Shown: in pieces, positions 6,882-15,824 of the stretch
Layout: every line of letters begins with the position of its first letter
Position numbering within the stretch: position 1 is the first letter of the stretch
DNA from: Solobacterium sp.
GTDB taxonomy: Bacteria; Bacillota_I; Bacilli_A; Erysipelotrichales; Erysipelotrichaceae
Direction: 5' to 3'
Length of the DNA stretch: 43,818 bases
Assembly: GCA_017433125.1 (NCBI GenBank)
Contig: JAFRHT010000135.1
Location: 1-43,818 of the forward strand
Program-made: the position numbers and the translations under genes
The notes under the pieces: model-generated
The model's database searches: none
Seen by the model: only the letters and a program-made list of their open reading frames with translations
What the model was told of the DNA's origin: nothing

Positions 6882-7337
6882 ATGAAACGGAATATCGACA
6901 GGGAACTGAATGATGAGATCCGTCGGCTTGGCAGGCATATGCGGGAAGGCCGGATGTTTTCGTGCGCCGCTGCGGAAAAGAAGTCAGTAAAGGAAAAAAA
7001 TTCACTGGCCAAGGCTTACCAGCGGGAAAGAATTCTGGATGTGCTCAGCGAACGGCCGGAAGGCATGCGGCAGAAGGAACTGGCAGCTTATCTGCAGATC
7101 AGTTCCTCCACGCTGTCCGAGATGATCCACCATCTGGTCGCGGCCGGCTATGTGGAACAGCACACCCTGCCGGATGACCGCCGGGTCCAGATACTGACCC
7201 TGACGGAAAAGGGCACCTGCGAGACAGCGGACATCAACACCCGCCATGTCGGCGTGATCCGCCACGTTTTCCGCAATCTGGAAACAGCGGACAAGCAGGA
7301 ACTCATCCGGCTGATCCGGAAGATGATCGGAGAATAA
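6882..7337 (+). CDS. MarR-family transcriptional regulator
   Basis: 151 residues with a winged helix: recognition region KELAAYLQISSSTLSEMIHHLVAAGYVEQHTLPDDRRVQILTLTEKG at about 63-110 carries the MarR wing signature DDRR. Flanking helices at both ends would form the dimer interface. It is preceded by its own promoter and followed six bases later by a large ABC export protein, an arrangement in which the regulator usually represses the transporter and itself and is released by the transported toxic compound. The ligand is not evident. AGGAGGGG lies about 9 bases before the ATG. Confidence 0.92.
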   Translation: MKRNIDRELNDEIRRLGRHMREGRMFSCAAAEKKSVKEKNSLAKAYQRERILDVLSERPEGMRQKELAAYLQISSSTLSEMIHHLVAAGYVEQHTLPDDRRVQILTLTEKGTCETADINTRHVGVIRHVFRNLETADKQELIRLIRKMIGE

Positions 7338-7343
7338 AAAAGA

Positions 7344-10300
7344 ATGCTTCAGATTCAGGATATCTGCAAGGAATACAGGACCGGCACACTGGTACAGAAA
7401 GCACTGGACCACGTGAGCCTGGCGCTGCGCGATAATGAATTCGTGGCCATCCTCGGACCCAGCGGTTCGGGCAAGACCACGCTTTTGAACATTATCGGCG
7501 GCCTGGACCGGTATGACAGCGGTGACCTGATCATCAACGGGATCTCCACAAAACGCTATAAGGACCGGGACTGGGATTCCTACCGGAACCACACAATCGG
7601 CTTTGTCTTCCAGAGTTACAATCTGATTCCCCACCAGTCTGTGCTGGCCAATGTCGAACTCGCCCTGACCATCAGCGGCATCTCCGGCAGTGAACGCCGG
7701 CAGCGGGCGGCGGAAGCCCTGCGTAAGGTCGGTCTGGGCGACCAGATGCACAAGAAACCGAACCAGATGTCCGGCGGCCAGATGCAGCGGGTTGCGATTG
7801 CCCGGGCGCTGGTCAATGATCCGGATATCCTGCTGGCGGATGAACCGACCGGGGCGCTCGATACGGCAACCTCGGTGCAGGTCATGGAACTGCTCAAGGA
7901 AGTGGCAAATGACCGCCTGGTTGTCATGGTTACCCATAACCCCGAACTGGCAGAACAGTATGCGACCCGTACCGTACAGCTGCGTGACGGGCATATTATC
8001 AGTGATACGGCCCCGGTGGCAGAGTCGGAACTGGATACAACTCCGCCGGTGCACAAGAACATGGGACGCTCCTCGATGTCCTATCTGACCGCGCTGTCAC
8101 TGAGTTTCAACAATCTGCGCACCAAACTGGCCCGCACCATCCTAGTCGCGGCGGCCGGTTCCATCGGCATCATCGGCATTGCGCTGATCATGTCACTGTC
8201 GGCCGGGGTCAATCAGTATATCGAGGACATCGAAGAGGAAACCCTGCAGGAATATCCGCTGGAAATACAGAACAGCAGCATCTCCCTGTCCTCGTTCATA
8301 GAACTGCCGGAAGTGACGGAAGAATACAGGACGGCCGAGGTCAAGGAACGAAGAGTCGTGGCGAATATGTTCTCCCGGGTCAGTTCGAACGACCTGGCGT
8401 CCCTCAGGGATTACTTTGAAGGCCCGGACAGCCATATTTATGACCACGCCAGGACCATTGAATATAAGTACAATGTCACGCCGCTGATCTACCGGATCGA
8501 GGGCGACAACATCCGCCAGGTGAACCCTGACAAATCCTTTGCGGCCCTGGGGTTCGGCGGCAGCGGTTCGTTTTTCATGTCCTCTGCCTTCAGCACGGAT
8601 GTCTTCAATCCGCTGCCGCGGGACACAAGCCTGTATCTGGATTCCTATGAGATCAAGGCCGGGCACTGGCCGGAAAACCGCAATGAATGTGTACTGGTAA
8701 TTTCCCAGTCCGGCCGGATTACTGACCTGCTGCTGTATACCGTAGGACTCAAGGACAGCAGTGAACTGGACAGAATGGTAGAGAGTTTCTCGGCCGGCGA
8801 GGATGTGGAGGAACTGACCACCCCGCTGACCAGTTACAGTTACCAGGATTTTGTCGGTATCCGTTTCAAGCGGATCGACAGCGCCGACTGCTATCAGTAT
8901 GATGCCCAGTACAATGTCTGGACCGACAAGACGGATGACCGGAAGTTCATGTATAACCTGGTGTCCAACGGTGAAGACCTGGTGATTTCCGGGGTTGTTT
9001 CCATGAAGGAAAACGCCGATTCAGGCATGCTGGCACCGGGCATCTGGTATCCGGAGGAACTGACCCGGCATGTCATGAGCGCATCCCGCAGTCATGAAAT
9101 TACCCGGCTGCAGCTGGGCAATTCAAACGTTGATGTCTTTACCGGGCGGCCGTTCAACGAACAGTCTGATGATCCGGCCATGGACCTCAGCACCCTGTTT
9201 ACGGTCAATGAATCGGAACTGGCCAAGGTCTTCTCCTTTGATGCCAGCAAGCTCACAATTGACACCTCGCTGTTCACCGATATGGATATGAGTGACATTG
9301 ATCTTTCCGGGATGGATTTTTCTTCCCTGAATCCGGATTTGTCCCAGGTGGATATCGGTGCCGCATTAAGCAATATCAACGTTGATGTGAATACACAGAA
9401 TCTCATGCAGATGTTCCGGAATGTCATGTCCGGATATGAAGAATACCGTGGCGATGACCCGGAAACTGACGCGTCCAAACTGGGGGAATCCGTGCGGGAA
9501 TACCTGGGGACACCGGAAGGCAGCGCCCTGCTGACCCAGGACCTGACGGAACTGCTCAACGAAAGCGGGATCATGGATATCACCCCTGAGCAGATCCAGC
9601 AGGTGGTCACAGACGTCATGTCCGGCTATCCGGAATTTGTGATTGCCAACGGGCTGGATCCGGAAGACTTTCAGAACAACCTGCCGCAGTACCTGCAGAG
9701 TGAGCAGGGACAGGCCGGTATTTCCCGGGCAATGGCCACGTTTACGGAGATTACCGCGGATGTGGAAATCACCCCGGAACAGGTGCAGAAAATTGCGGCG
9801 GACATCGCGCAGGGTTATCAGGACTACGCGGATGAAAACGAAGAAATGCCGAATCCCGAAAAGATCGTGAAATCGTTCCAGGATTACCTGCAGAGCGATG
9901 AAGGCAGGAAAGTCCTCATGGCCGGCATTGAGGCCAGTGTCAACACGGAAGAGCTGGAAAAACAGCTGCAGGCAGCTATGGGCAGCATATTTGCTGATGT
10001 GGCGGGATCCATGTCCGGTTCCATCCAGGATATGATGTCTTCGGTCATGAACCAGGTCGGCAACAAGATCGCTAATGCCATGACCACGGCCATGAGCCAG
10101 ATGGCCGACGGCATGAACCAGGCTTTCAGCATCCATCCGGAAGCCTTTGCCAACGCGATTTCCATGAATATGACGGAAACCGAACTGTCTGAGCTGATGT
10201 CCTCGCTCATGTCCCGGAATGTGTCTTCCTATGACGGCAACCTGCGGACCCTGGGTTACGCGGACGAAAGAAAACCGTTCTCCATCATCATCTACCCGAA

Positions 10301-10844
10301 GAATTTTGAAGATAAGCAGAAGATCATCGAAATCCTTGACAGTTACAACGAACGGATGGAAGCAGAGGATGAAGACAAGGTCATCACTTATACGGATACC
10401 GTGGGCCTGCTCATGTCCTCAGTTACTGACATCATCAATGCGATCAGCGCGATGCTCATTGCGTTTGTGGCAATTTCCCTGGTGGTTTCCTCGATCATGA
10501 TCGGGGTCATCACATATATCAGCGTGCTGGAGCGCAAGAAGGAGATCGGCATCCTGCGGGCCATCGGTGCCTCGAAGCGGAACATTTCCTCCGTCTTCAA
10601 CGCGGAAACGTTTATTATCGGCCTGCTGGCCGGCCTGATCGGCATCGGGACAAGCCTGCTGCTGCTCATCCCGGGCAACATGATCATTCATCATTTCACG
10701 GACGCCAACATCGTCGCAAGGCTCCCGGTCAGGGGCGGCATCATGCTGGTGCTGCTCAGTACGGTGCTGACCATGATCGGCGGCCTGATCCCATCCCGCA
10801 AGGCAGCCAAGAGCGATCCGGTAACAGCCCTGCGGACAGAGTAG
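7344..10844 (+). CDS. ABC transporter, ATPase fused to FtsX-type permease with repeated extracytoplasmic domain
   Basis: 1166 residues, MacB-like. The N-terminal ATPase (1-225) has Walker A GPSGSGKT at 38-45, signature SGGQMQR from 143, Walker B ILLADE ending at Glu167, and the H-loop THN. A first membrane helix lies near 268-290, then a very large extracytoplasmic part to about 1025, and three FtsX helices at the C-terminus with the family motif (ERKKEIGILRAIGASKRNI). Within the outer part three tandem repeats begin near residues 686, 751 and 814, each with a GY.(E/D)(Y/F) core, a P-E-x-Q-like end and YL..xEG. It is followed by an amphipathic Met/Ser-rich stretch. Likely a drug or peptide efflux, or envelope mechanotransmission, system under the upstream MarR protein. 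Ribosome-binding site GGAGA is modest. Confidence 0.92.
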   Translation: MLQIQDICKEYRTGTLVQKALDHVSLALRDNEFVAILGPSGSGKTTLLNIIGGLDRYDSGDLIINGISTKRYKDRDWDSYRNHTIGFVFQSYNLIPHQSVLANVELALTISGISGSERRQRAAEALRKVGLGDQMHKKPNQMSGGQMQRVAIARALVNDPDILLADEPTGALDTATSVQVMELLKEVANDRLVVMVTHNPELAEQYATRTVQLRDGHIISDTAPVAESELDTTPPVHKNMGRSSMSYLTALSLSFNNLRTKLARTILVAAAGSIGIIGIALIMSLSAGVNQYIEDIEEETLQEYPLEIQNSSISLSSFIELPEVTEEYRTAEVKERRVVANMFSRVSSNDLASLRDYFEGPDSHIYDHARTIEYKYNVTPLIYRIEGDNIRQVNPDKSFAALGFGGSGSFFMSSAFSTDVFNPLPRDTSLYLDSYEIKAGHWPENRNECVLVISQSGRITDLLLYTVGLKDSSELDRMVESFSAGEDVEELTTPLTSYSYQDFVGIRFKRIDSADCYQYDAQYNVWTDKTDDRKFMYNLVSNGEDLVISGVVSMKENADSGMLAPGIWYPEELTRHVMSASRSHEITRLQLGNSNVDVFTGRPFNEQSDDPAMDLSTLFTVNESELAKVFSFDASKLTIDTSLFTDMDMSDIDLSGMDFSSLNPDLSQVDIGAALSNINVDVNTQNLMQMFRNVMSGYEEYRGDDPETDASKLGESVREYLGTPEGSALLTQDLTELLNESGIMDITPEQIQQVVTDVMSGYPEFVIANGLDPEDFQNNLPQYLQSEQGQAGISRAMATFTEITADVEITPEQVQKIAADIAQGYQDYADENEEMPNPEKIVKSFQDYLQSDEGRKVLMAGIEASVNTEELEKQLQAAMGSIFADVAGSMSGSIQDMMSSVMNQVGNKIANAMTTAMSQMADGMNQAFSIHPEAFANAISMNMTETELSELMSSLMSRNVSSYDGNLRTLGYADERKPFSIIIYPKNFEDKQKIIEILDSYNERMEAEDEDKVITYTDTVGLLMSSVTDIINAISAMLIAFVAISLVVSSIMIGVITYISVLERKKEIGILRAIGASKRNISSVFNAETFIIGLLAGLIGIGTSLLLLIPGNMIIHHFTDANIVARLPVRGGIMLVLLSTVLTMIGGLIPSRKAAKSDPVTALRTE

Positions 10845-10990
10845 CAGCCGGCTCCGGCGTACCCGTCCGGAAAGAATACAAAATGCATTCTGTAAACTTT
10901 ATGCATGCATACTGATTGCCTTATCAGAAAAGAAAGTTATATTATAACTATGCTGTTTTTTATAGAAAAAGTGGTATGGAGGCAGCGTTT

Positions 10991-11635
10991 ATGACAGAAA
11001 AAAGAAATCTGAAGCAATATGTCTATAACGCAATTCTTGAGGATATTTTCGAACTGCGGCTGAAACCCGGTGATATTCTGAATGAGAAGACTCTGGTGGA
11101 GCGCTTCGGCTGCAGCAAGTCACCCGTGCGGGAGGCGCTGCTGACCCTGTGCAACGAGAATGTCCTCCGCAGTATGCCGCGGTATGGCTATGAAGTTATC
11201 AGGCTGACCTCTCAGGATATCCGGGAGATGATGGAGCTGCGCATGACCCTGGAGACGGGGTTCCTGCAGAGGTATTACAAGACCATCACCGAAGAGCAGA
11301 TTGCGCAGCTGGAAGAGATCAACAGGAAGTGCATGGATGACCGGTACAATGCCTGGGAACACTGGGAATATAATATGCAGTTTCACCAGCAGCTGATGGA
11401 TTTCTGGAATAACGCCTATGCTTCGGGAGCCCTGCAGATCTGTCTGCTCAGCCAGAAGCGGGCTTATGTACAGTCCTATTGGGAAAAAGATAAAAACGCC
11501 CGGTATTCGATTGATACCCGGCATCACGAAGCAATTATAAAAGCGCTGCGGGAAAAGGATCTGGAAGCCCTGATGGAAGCGTTCAGAAAGGACTATCACG
11601 ATTTCGGCGGTCCGGATTCCTTCACGCTGAGCTGA
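10991..11635 (+). CDS. GntR-family regulator, FadR/FCD subgroup
   Basis: 214 residues from ATG 10991, chosen because GGAGG at 10978-10982 lies 8 bases upstream. Residues 8-70 form the GntR winged helix (DIFELRLKPGDILNEKTLVERFGCSKSPVREALLTL). Residues 76-210 are the all-helical FCD ligand domain; His/Asp residues in the EHWEYNMQFHQQL stretch and the DTRHHEAIIKAL stretch would bind a metal with a carboxylate ligand. The next genes downstream encode a CyuA-like enzyme and an amino-acid symporter, and a long inverted repeat (11723-11757) lies between, so it probably controls them. A terminator directly follows its stop. Confidence 0.9.
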   Translation: MTEKRNLKQYVYNAILEDIFELRLKPGDILNEKTLVERFGCSKSPVREALLTLCNENVLRSMPRYGYEVIRLTSQDIREMMELRMTLETGFLQRYYKTITEEQIAQLEEINRKCMDDRYNAWEHWEYNMQFHQQLMDFWNNAYASGALQICLLSQKRAYVQSYWEKDKNARYSIDTRHHEAIIKALREKDLEALMEAFRKDYHDFGGPDSFTLS

Positions 11636-11643
11636 CTGTTTAC

Positions 11644-11678
11644 AAAAACAAGGTTATGTTAAATACCCTTGTTTTTTT
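11644..11678 (+). terminator. Terminator after the GntR gene
   Basis: AAAACAAGG pairs with CCTTGTTTT across a 13-base loop, ending in T7. Confidence 0.88.
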
Positions 11679-11722
11679 GTGTGAAAATTGTGTGATTGCT
11701 ACTTGTACTGTGATGAAAGCGA

Positions 11723-11759
11723 TGATATGATCTCTCATGTAATCACTGATCATATCAGT
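11723..11759. promoter_or_regulatory. Inverted repeat before the cyuA-like gene, candidate GntR operator
   Basis: TGATATGATC at 11723-11732 is exactly inverted at 11748-11757 (GATCATATCA). Overlapping it, ACTGAT-CAT-ATCAGT at 11745-11759 is a perfect palindrome. The site lies 50-90 bases before the start of the cyuA-like gene and just after the GntR gene terminator. Confidence 0.5.
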
Positions 11760-11810
11760 AATAATATTTGTCAGGACGCTGCCAGTCATGCGTCTCAGGA
11801 GGAAAATCAA

Positions 11811-13112
11811 ATGAGTCTGAAGAAAGAAGATTATGTGAATTACACCGCGATTTTGAAGGAAGAACTGATCCCGGCAATGGGCTGCACGGAGCCGATCGCT
11901 GTCGCTTATGCGGCCGCCAAAGCCGGACAGGTGCTCGGTGAAGAACCGACCCACCTGAATGTCAGATGTTCCGGCAACATCATTAAGAATGTCAAGGGGG
12001 TTACTGTCCCGAACTCCGGCAACCAGCGCGGCATCGAAGTCGCTGCCACTCTGGGCATTGTCGGCGGAGATGCGGACAGGGAACTGGAAGTCATTGCCAA
12101 TGTGACAGACGCTGACAGAAAGAAGGCAGGCGAAATGGTCGCTGCCGGCTTCTGCGAAGTTGATCTGGAAGAAGGCGTTCCGAACCTGTACATCAAGGCA
12201 ACTGCCACCGGTGCACATCACACAGCTGTCGTGCTGATTGAAGACAATCACACCAACATCACAAGAATCGAAAAAGACGGTGAGGTCACCTACACCGCCA
12301 AGGCCCATGACGATGACCCGGCTGTCATCAAGGGCAACCGGACAAAGATGTCTCTGAAGGGCATTCTGGAATATGCCGATACCGTTGATCTGGACGCTGT
12401 CCGCGAAACCCTGGAAAAGCAGATTGCCTGCAATACAGCGATTTCCCAGGAAGGTCTGGATAATCCGTGGGGCGCCTGTGTCGGCAAGACCCTGCTGGAA
12501 AACTGGGGCAGTGATGTCAAGATCCGGGCCTGCGCAAGAGCGGCTGCCGGTTCTGACGCCAGAATGAGCGGCTGCCCGCTTCCGGTTGTCATCAACTCCG
12601 GCAGCGGCAACCAGGGCATTACCGTTACCATGCCGGTTCTGACCTATGCTGAGGAATGGGGTGTTTCTCACGACAAGACCCTGCGGGCCCTGCTGGTCAG
12701 CAACCTGGTATCTGTTTACATCAAGCACTACATCGGCGCTCTGTCTGCTTTCTGCGGTGCGGTCAGTGCCGGTACAGCTGCCGGCGCGGCCATCACATAC
12801 ATGGCCGGCGGGGATTACGACACCATCGCACAGACTATCACCAACACCCTGGGCAATGTCGGCGGCATCATCTGCGACGGTGCAAAGTCCAGCTGCGGCG
12901 CCAAGATCGCTTCAGCTGTCAACGCAGCCCTGATGGCCCATCACATGGCGATGAGCCAGCGCGGTTTCAAGAATGGTGAAGGCTTCGTTGCTGAAAATGT
13001 CGAAAAGACCATCAAGAACATGGGCTATATCGGCAAGGTCGGCATGGCCGGTACCGATATCGAAATTCTGAATGTCATGATCGACAAAGTCGATGTCGAC
13101 AAGAGTCTGTGA
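11811..13112 (+). CDS. cyuA: CyuA/YhaM-like L-cysteine desulfidase (L-serine dehydratase alpha family)
   Basis: 433 residues of the UPF0597/CyuA family, which in characterised members are iron-sulfur enzymes degrading cysteine to pyruvate, sulfide and ammonia; relatives act on serine. The family motif PAMGCTEP at 22-29 with Cys25 is present, as are further conserved cysteines expected to ligate the cluster (ICDGAKSSCGAK and RMSGCPLP). The ATG has AGGAGG nine bases upstream. The next gene is a symporter of the dicarboxylate/amino-acid type, suggesting uptake and breakdown of an amino acid, perhaps induced through the GntR regulator. Distinguishing cysteine from serine or another amino acid is not possible here. 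Confidence 0.88.
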   Translation: MSLKKEDYVNYTAILKEELIPAMGCTEPIAVAYAAAKAGQVLGEEPTHLNVRCSGNIIKNVKGVTVPNSGNQRGIEVAATLGIVGGDADRELEVIANVTDADRKKAGEMVAAGFCEVDLEEGVPNLYIKATATGAHHTAVVLIEDNHTNITRIEKDGEVTYTAKAHDDDPAVIKGNRTKMSLKGILEYADTVDLDAVRETLEKQIACNTAISQEGLDNPWGACVGKTLLENWGSDVKIRACARAAAGSDARMSGCPLPVVINSGSGNQGITVTMPVLTYAEEWGVSHDKTLRALLVSNLVSVYIKHYIGALSAFCGAVSAGTAAGAAITYMAGGDYDTIAQTITNTLGNVGGIICDGAKSSCGAKIASAVNAALMAHHMAMSQRGFKNGEGFVAENVEKTIKNMGYIGKVGMAGTDIEILNVMIDKVDVDKSL

Positions 13113-13203
13113 GACCGGAACCTTTCTTCCGTAAGGAAAGACATCCGATCCGTAGATAAAAAACTATTTATAGAATCTGTTTTAGGAGGGAAATCCAAAT
13201 ATT

Positions 13204-14430
13204 ATGAAAAAGAACAGCTTCTTCAGCAGTCTGCCGTTTAAGCTGCTGGTTGCCCTGGCAGCCGGCATTGCGATCGGTCTGTGGCTGAATGCCATCGACG
13301 GTTCGCCGCTGTGCAATGCTCTGCTGAACATCATCGTCACCGTCAAATTCATTGTCGGTCAGTTCATCAGTTTCTGCGTACCGCTGATTGTTATCGGCTT
13401 CATCGCGCCTTCCATCACAAGACTGGGCAAGAACGCCTCTACTATGCTGGGTGTCGCTCTGGTTCTGGCTTATGTTTCTTCCATCGGTGCAGCGTTCTTC
13501 GCCACCGGTGCCGGCTTTACGATTCTGCCTAACCTGCATATCAGCCCGGAAGTTGACGGCCTGAAGGATCTGCCGCCGGTTCTGTTCGAACTGACAATTC
13601 CGCAGATCATGCCGGTTATGTCCGCTCTGTTCTTCTCTGTCATGATTGGCCTGGCCGCTACATGGAACAATAGCAAGACCATCACAGCAGTCCTGGAAGA
13701 ATTCCAGAAGATCGTTCTGTCGATCGTTACAAAGTTTGTTATTCCGGTTCTTCCGCTGCTGATCGGTACAACCTTCATTGGCCTGGCTTATGAAGGCACC
13801 ATCACAAAGCAGCTGCCGATCTTCCTGGTTATCATCCTGATCGTCATGCTCGGCCACTACATCTGGCTGGCTCTGCTGTACGGCGTTGCCGGTGCATACT
13901 CCGGAAGAAACCCGATGAACATCCTGAAGAACTATGGTCCGGCTTACATGACAGCTGTCGGCACCATGTCCAGTGCTGCGACCCTGTCTGTCGCGCTTGA
14001 ATGCGCAAGAAAGTCTGAACCGACTCTGCGTGACGATCTGGTCAACTTCGGTATTCCGCTGTTTGCCAACATCCACCTGTGCGGTTCGGTCATGACAGAA
14101 ACATTCTTTGTCATGGCAGTCTCCATGATGCTGTACGGCGAATTCCCGTCCGTCGGCAAGATGATTCTGTTCTGCCTGCTGCTTGGTGTCTTCGCGATCG
14201 GTGCTCCGGGCGTTCCCGGCGGCACAGTCATGGCATCTTTGGGTCTGATTACAGGTGTCCTGGGCTTTGATGCCACAGGAACAGCCCTGATGCTGACAAT
14301 CTTCGCTCTGCAGGATTCCTTCGGTACAGCCTGCAACGTTACCGGTGACGGGGCGCTGACACTGTTCCTGACCGGCTATGCAGAAAAGCACGGCATCAAG
14401 GAAACCAACATCGGCGACATCCTCGGCTGA
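13204..14430 (+). CDS. Dicarboxylate/amino acid:cation symporter (DAACS family)
   Basis: 408 residues, eight membrane helices plus two re-entrant hairpins in the GltP/SstT fold. The hairpin-1 serine motif is SSAATLSVAL; hairpin-2 is GAPGVPGGTVMASL; the last helix carries the cation and substrate site TACNVTGDGALTLFL (Asn and Asp of the NxxxD type). AGGAGGG is at 13184-13190, 13 bases before ATG. It sits 90 bases after the cyuA-like gene without a terminator between (a weak CTTTC/GAAAG hairpin only), so both are probably co-transcribed and import the amino acid used by that enzyme. Substrate may be serine, threonine, glutamate or cysteine. Confidence 0.93.
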   Translation: MKKNSFFSSLPFKLLVALAAGIAIGLWLNAIDGSPLCNALLNIIVTVKFIVGQFISFCVPLIVIGFIAPSITRLGKNASTMLGVALVLAYVSSIGAAFFATGAGFTILPNLHISPEVDGLKDLPPVLFELTIPQIMPVMSALFFSVMIGLAATWNNSKTITAVLEEFQKIVLSIVTKFVIPVLPLLIGTTFIGLAYEGTITKQLPIFLVIILIVMLGHYIWLALLYGVAGAYSGRNPMNILKNYGPAYMTAVGTMSSAATLSVALECARKSEPTLRDDLVNFGIPLFANIHLCGSVMTETFFVMAVSMMLYGEFPSVGKMILFCLLLGVFAIGAPGVPGGTVMASLGLITGVLGFDATGTALMLTIFALQDSFGTACNVTGDGALTLFLTGYAEKHGIKETNIGDILG

Positions 14431-14472
14431 TATCCCGGACGACACAAGTTATTCTCCCGAATACAAAACAGA

Positions 14473-14504
14473 AACCCCGCTGATTACGGAGCAGCGGGGT
14501 TTTC
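14473..14504. terminator. Bidirectional terminator between symporter and malic enzyme
   Basis: AACCCCGCTG and CAGCGGGGTT pair around ATTACGGAG; T-rich on both outer sides (TTTTC right, AAAC left), so it can end both convergent units. Confidence 0.88.
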
Positions 14505-14564
14505 TGTATTCATGCATAAGAAAGGGACAGGCATTGCCTGTCCCTGTATTTCCTGAAGCAGAGA

Positions 14565-15740
14565 TTACTTCCGGACTGCGCCGCTCTTGACAGCAGCTTC
14601 GGCGACCGCCTTGGCAACTGTCGGGGCACATCTTTCGTCAAACAGCGAAGTGATGATGTGCTCGCTGTTGAGTTCCTCATCCGAAACAAGGCTCGCGATG
14701 GCATATGCCGCGGCGATCTTCATATCATAGTTGATATCACGCGCCTGGGCATCGAGGGCACCGCGGAAGATGCCCGGGAAAGCCAGAACGTTGTTGATCT
14801 GGTTCGGCATGTCACTGCGGCCGGTGCCCATGACGGCAACACCGGCAGCCTTGGCTTCGTCATACATGATTTCCGGAACCGGATTGGCCATGGCGAAGAC
14901 GATCGGATCCTTGGCCATGCCCTTGATCATTTCCGGCTTCAGTACGCCCGGGACGGAGACACCGATGAAGACATCGGCACCTTCCAGCGCTTCCTTCAGG
15001 CCGCCGCGCTTGTCGGTCAGGTTCGTGATCTCGCACAGATCCTTCTTGTGATCCTTGATGCCCTGTTCGCGTTCCTTGTACAGGATGCCGAATTCATCGA
15101 CGGCGATGACGTCCTTGACACCGAGGTTCAGAAGCATCTTGATAATGGCTGTGCCGGCAGCGCCCGGGCCGTTCAGGACGACCTTGATGTCTTCCATCTT
15201 CTTGCCGACAACCTTAAGCGCGTTGATCAGGGCTGCGGAAACGACAATGGCTGTACCATGCTGGTCATCGTGGAAGACCGGGATGTCCATTTCCTTTTCC
15301 AGCCGGGCTTCAATTTCGAAGCAGCGCGGAGAGGAAATGTCTTCCAGGTTGACGCCGCCGAAGGTCGGGCCGAGCAGTTTGACGGTGCGGATGATTTCCT
15401 CGGTATCCTGGGTATCCAGGCAGATCGGGAACGCATCGACATCGGCAAATTCCTTGAACAGAATGGACTTGCCTTCCATAACCGGCATGGCCGCTTCCGG
15501 ACCGATGTTGCCAAGACCCAGGACCGCAGAACCGTCAGAGACGACCGCGACCAGGTTGCCCTTTGCGGTGTACTTGTAGACCAGGCTCTTGTCCTTGTGG
15601 ATTTCCACACACGGAGCGCCGACACCCGGGGTGTAGGCAGTGCTCAGCTGATCCCTGTTTTTGACTTCGACCTTTGACTTAATGGCGACTTTGCCTTTGT
15701 TGGCGGCGTGCATTTCTAGTGCTGCTTTGTTGTAATCCAT
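14565..15740 (-). CDS. NAD(P)-dependent malic enzyme
   Basis: 391 residues, the short bacterial type. Oxidative decarboxylation of malate to pyruvate and CO2. Conserved signatures: YTPGVGAPC near 36, the metal/catalytic VFHDDQHGTA, the nucleotide-binding LNGPGAAGTAI, and FAMANPVPEI with MGTGRSDMPNQINN. The ribosome-binding site is CAGGAGGGA upstream on the minus strand. It is transcribed away from a LysR regulator at 15825 across an 84-base gap, the classic arrangement for LysR control. Pyruvate formation fits the neighbouring amino-acid catabolism. Cofactor choice cannot be decided; the LNGPGAAG loop is compatible with NAD. Confidence 0.95.
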   Translation of the reverse strand: MDYNKAALEMHAANKGKVAIKSKVEVKNRDQLSTAYTPGVGAPCVEIHKDKSLVYKYTAKGNLVAVVSDGSAVLGLGNIGPEAAMPVMEGKSILFKEFADVDAFPICLDTQDTEEIIRTVKLLGPTFGGVNLEDISSPRCFEIEARLEKEMDIPVFHDDQHGTAIVVSAALINALKVVGKKMEDIKVVLNGPGAAGTAIIKMLLNLGVKDVIAVDEFGILYKEREQGIKDHKKDLCEITNLTDKRGGLKEALEGADVFIGVSVPGVLKPEMIKGMAKDPIVFAMANPVPEIMYDEAKAAGVAVMGTGRSDMPNQINNVLAFPGIFRGALDAQARDINYDMKIAAAYAIASLVSDEELNSEHIITSLFDERCAPTVAKAVAEAAVKSGAVRK

Positions 15741-15824
15741 CTTTTTCCCTCCTGATTGTATTGTGTGAATATTGATGAATTTTACTTTTTTTCCTAAGAT
15801 TTAATTGTTAGAGAGGACTGAATC

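Noticed and set aside
10850-10890. Hairpin CCGG...CCGG after the ABC transporter as terminator.
   Set aside because: No T run follows and the loop is long; transcript end of that operon remains unassigned.
10901-10910. ATGCATGCAT palindrome before the GntR gene.
   Set aside because: Short self-complementary alternating sequence in A/T-rich promoter DNA; too little to call an operator.
14658-15677. Long plus-strand open frame over malic enzyme.
   Set aside because: It is antisense to a full-length conserved enzyme and shows no domain; typical shadow of G+C-rich coding DNA.
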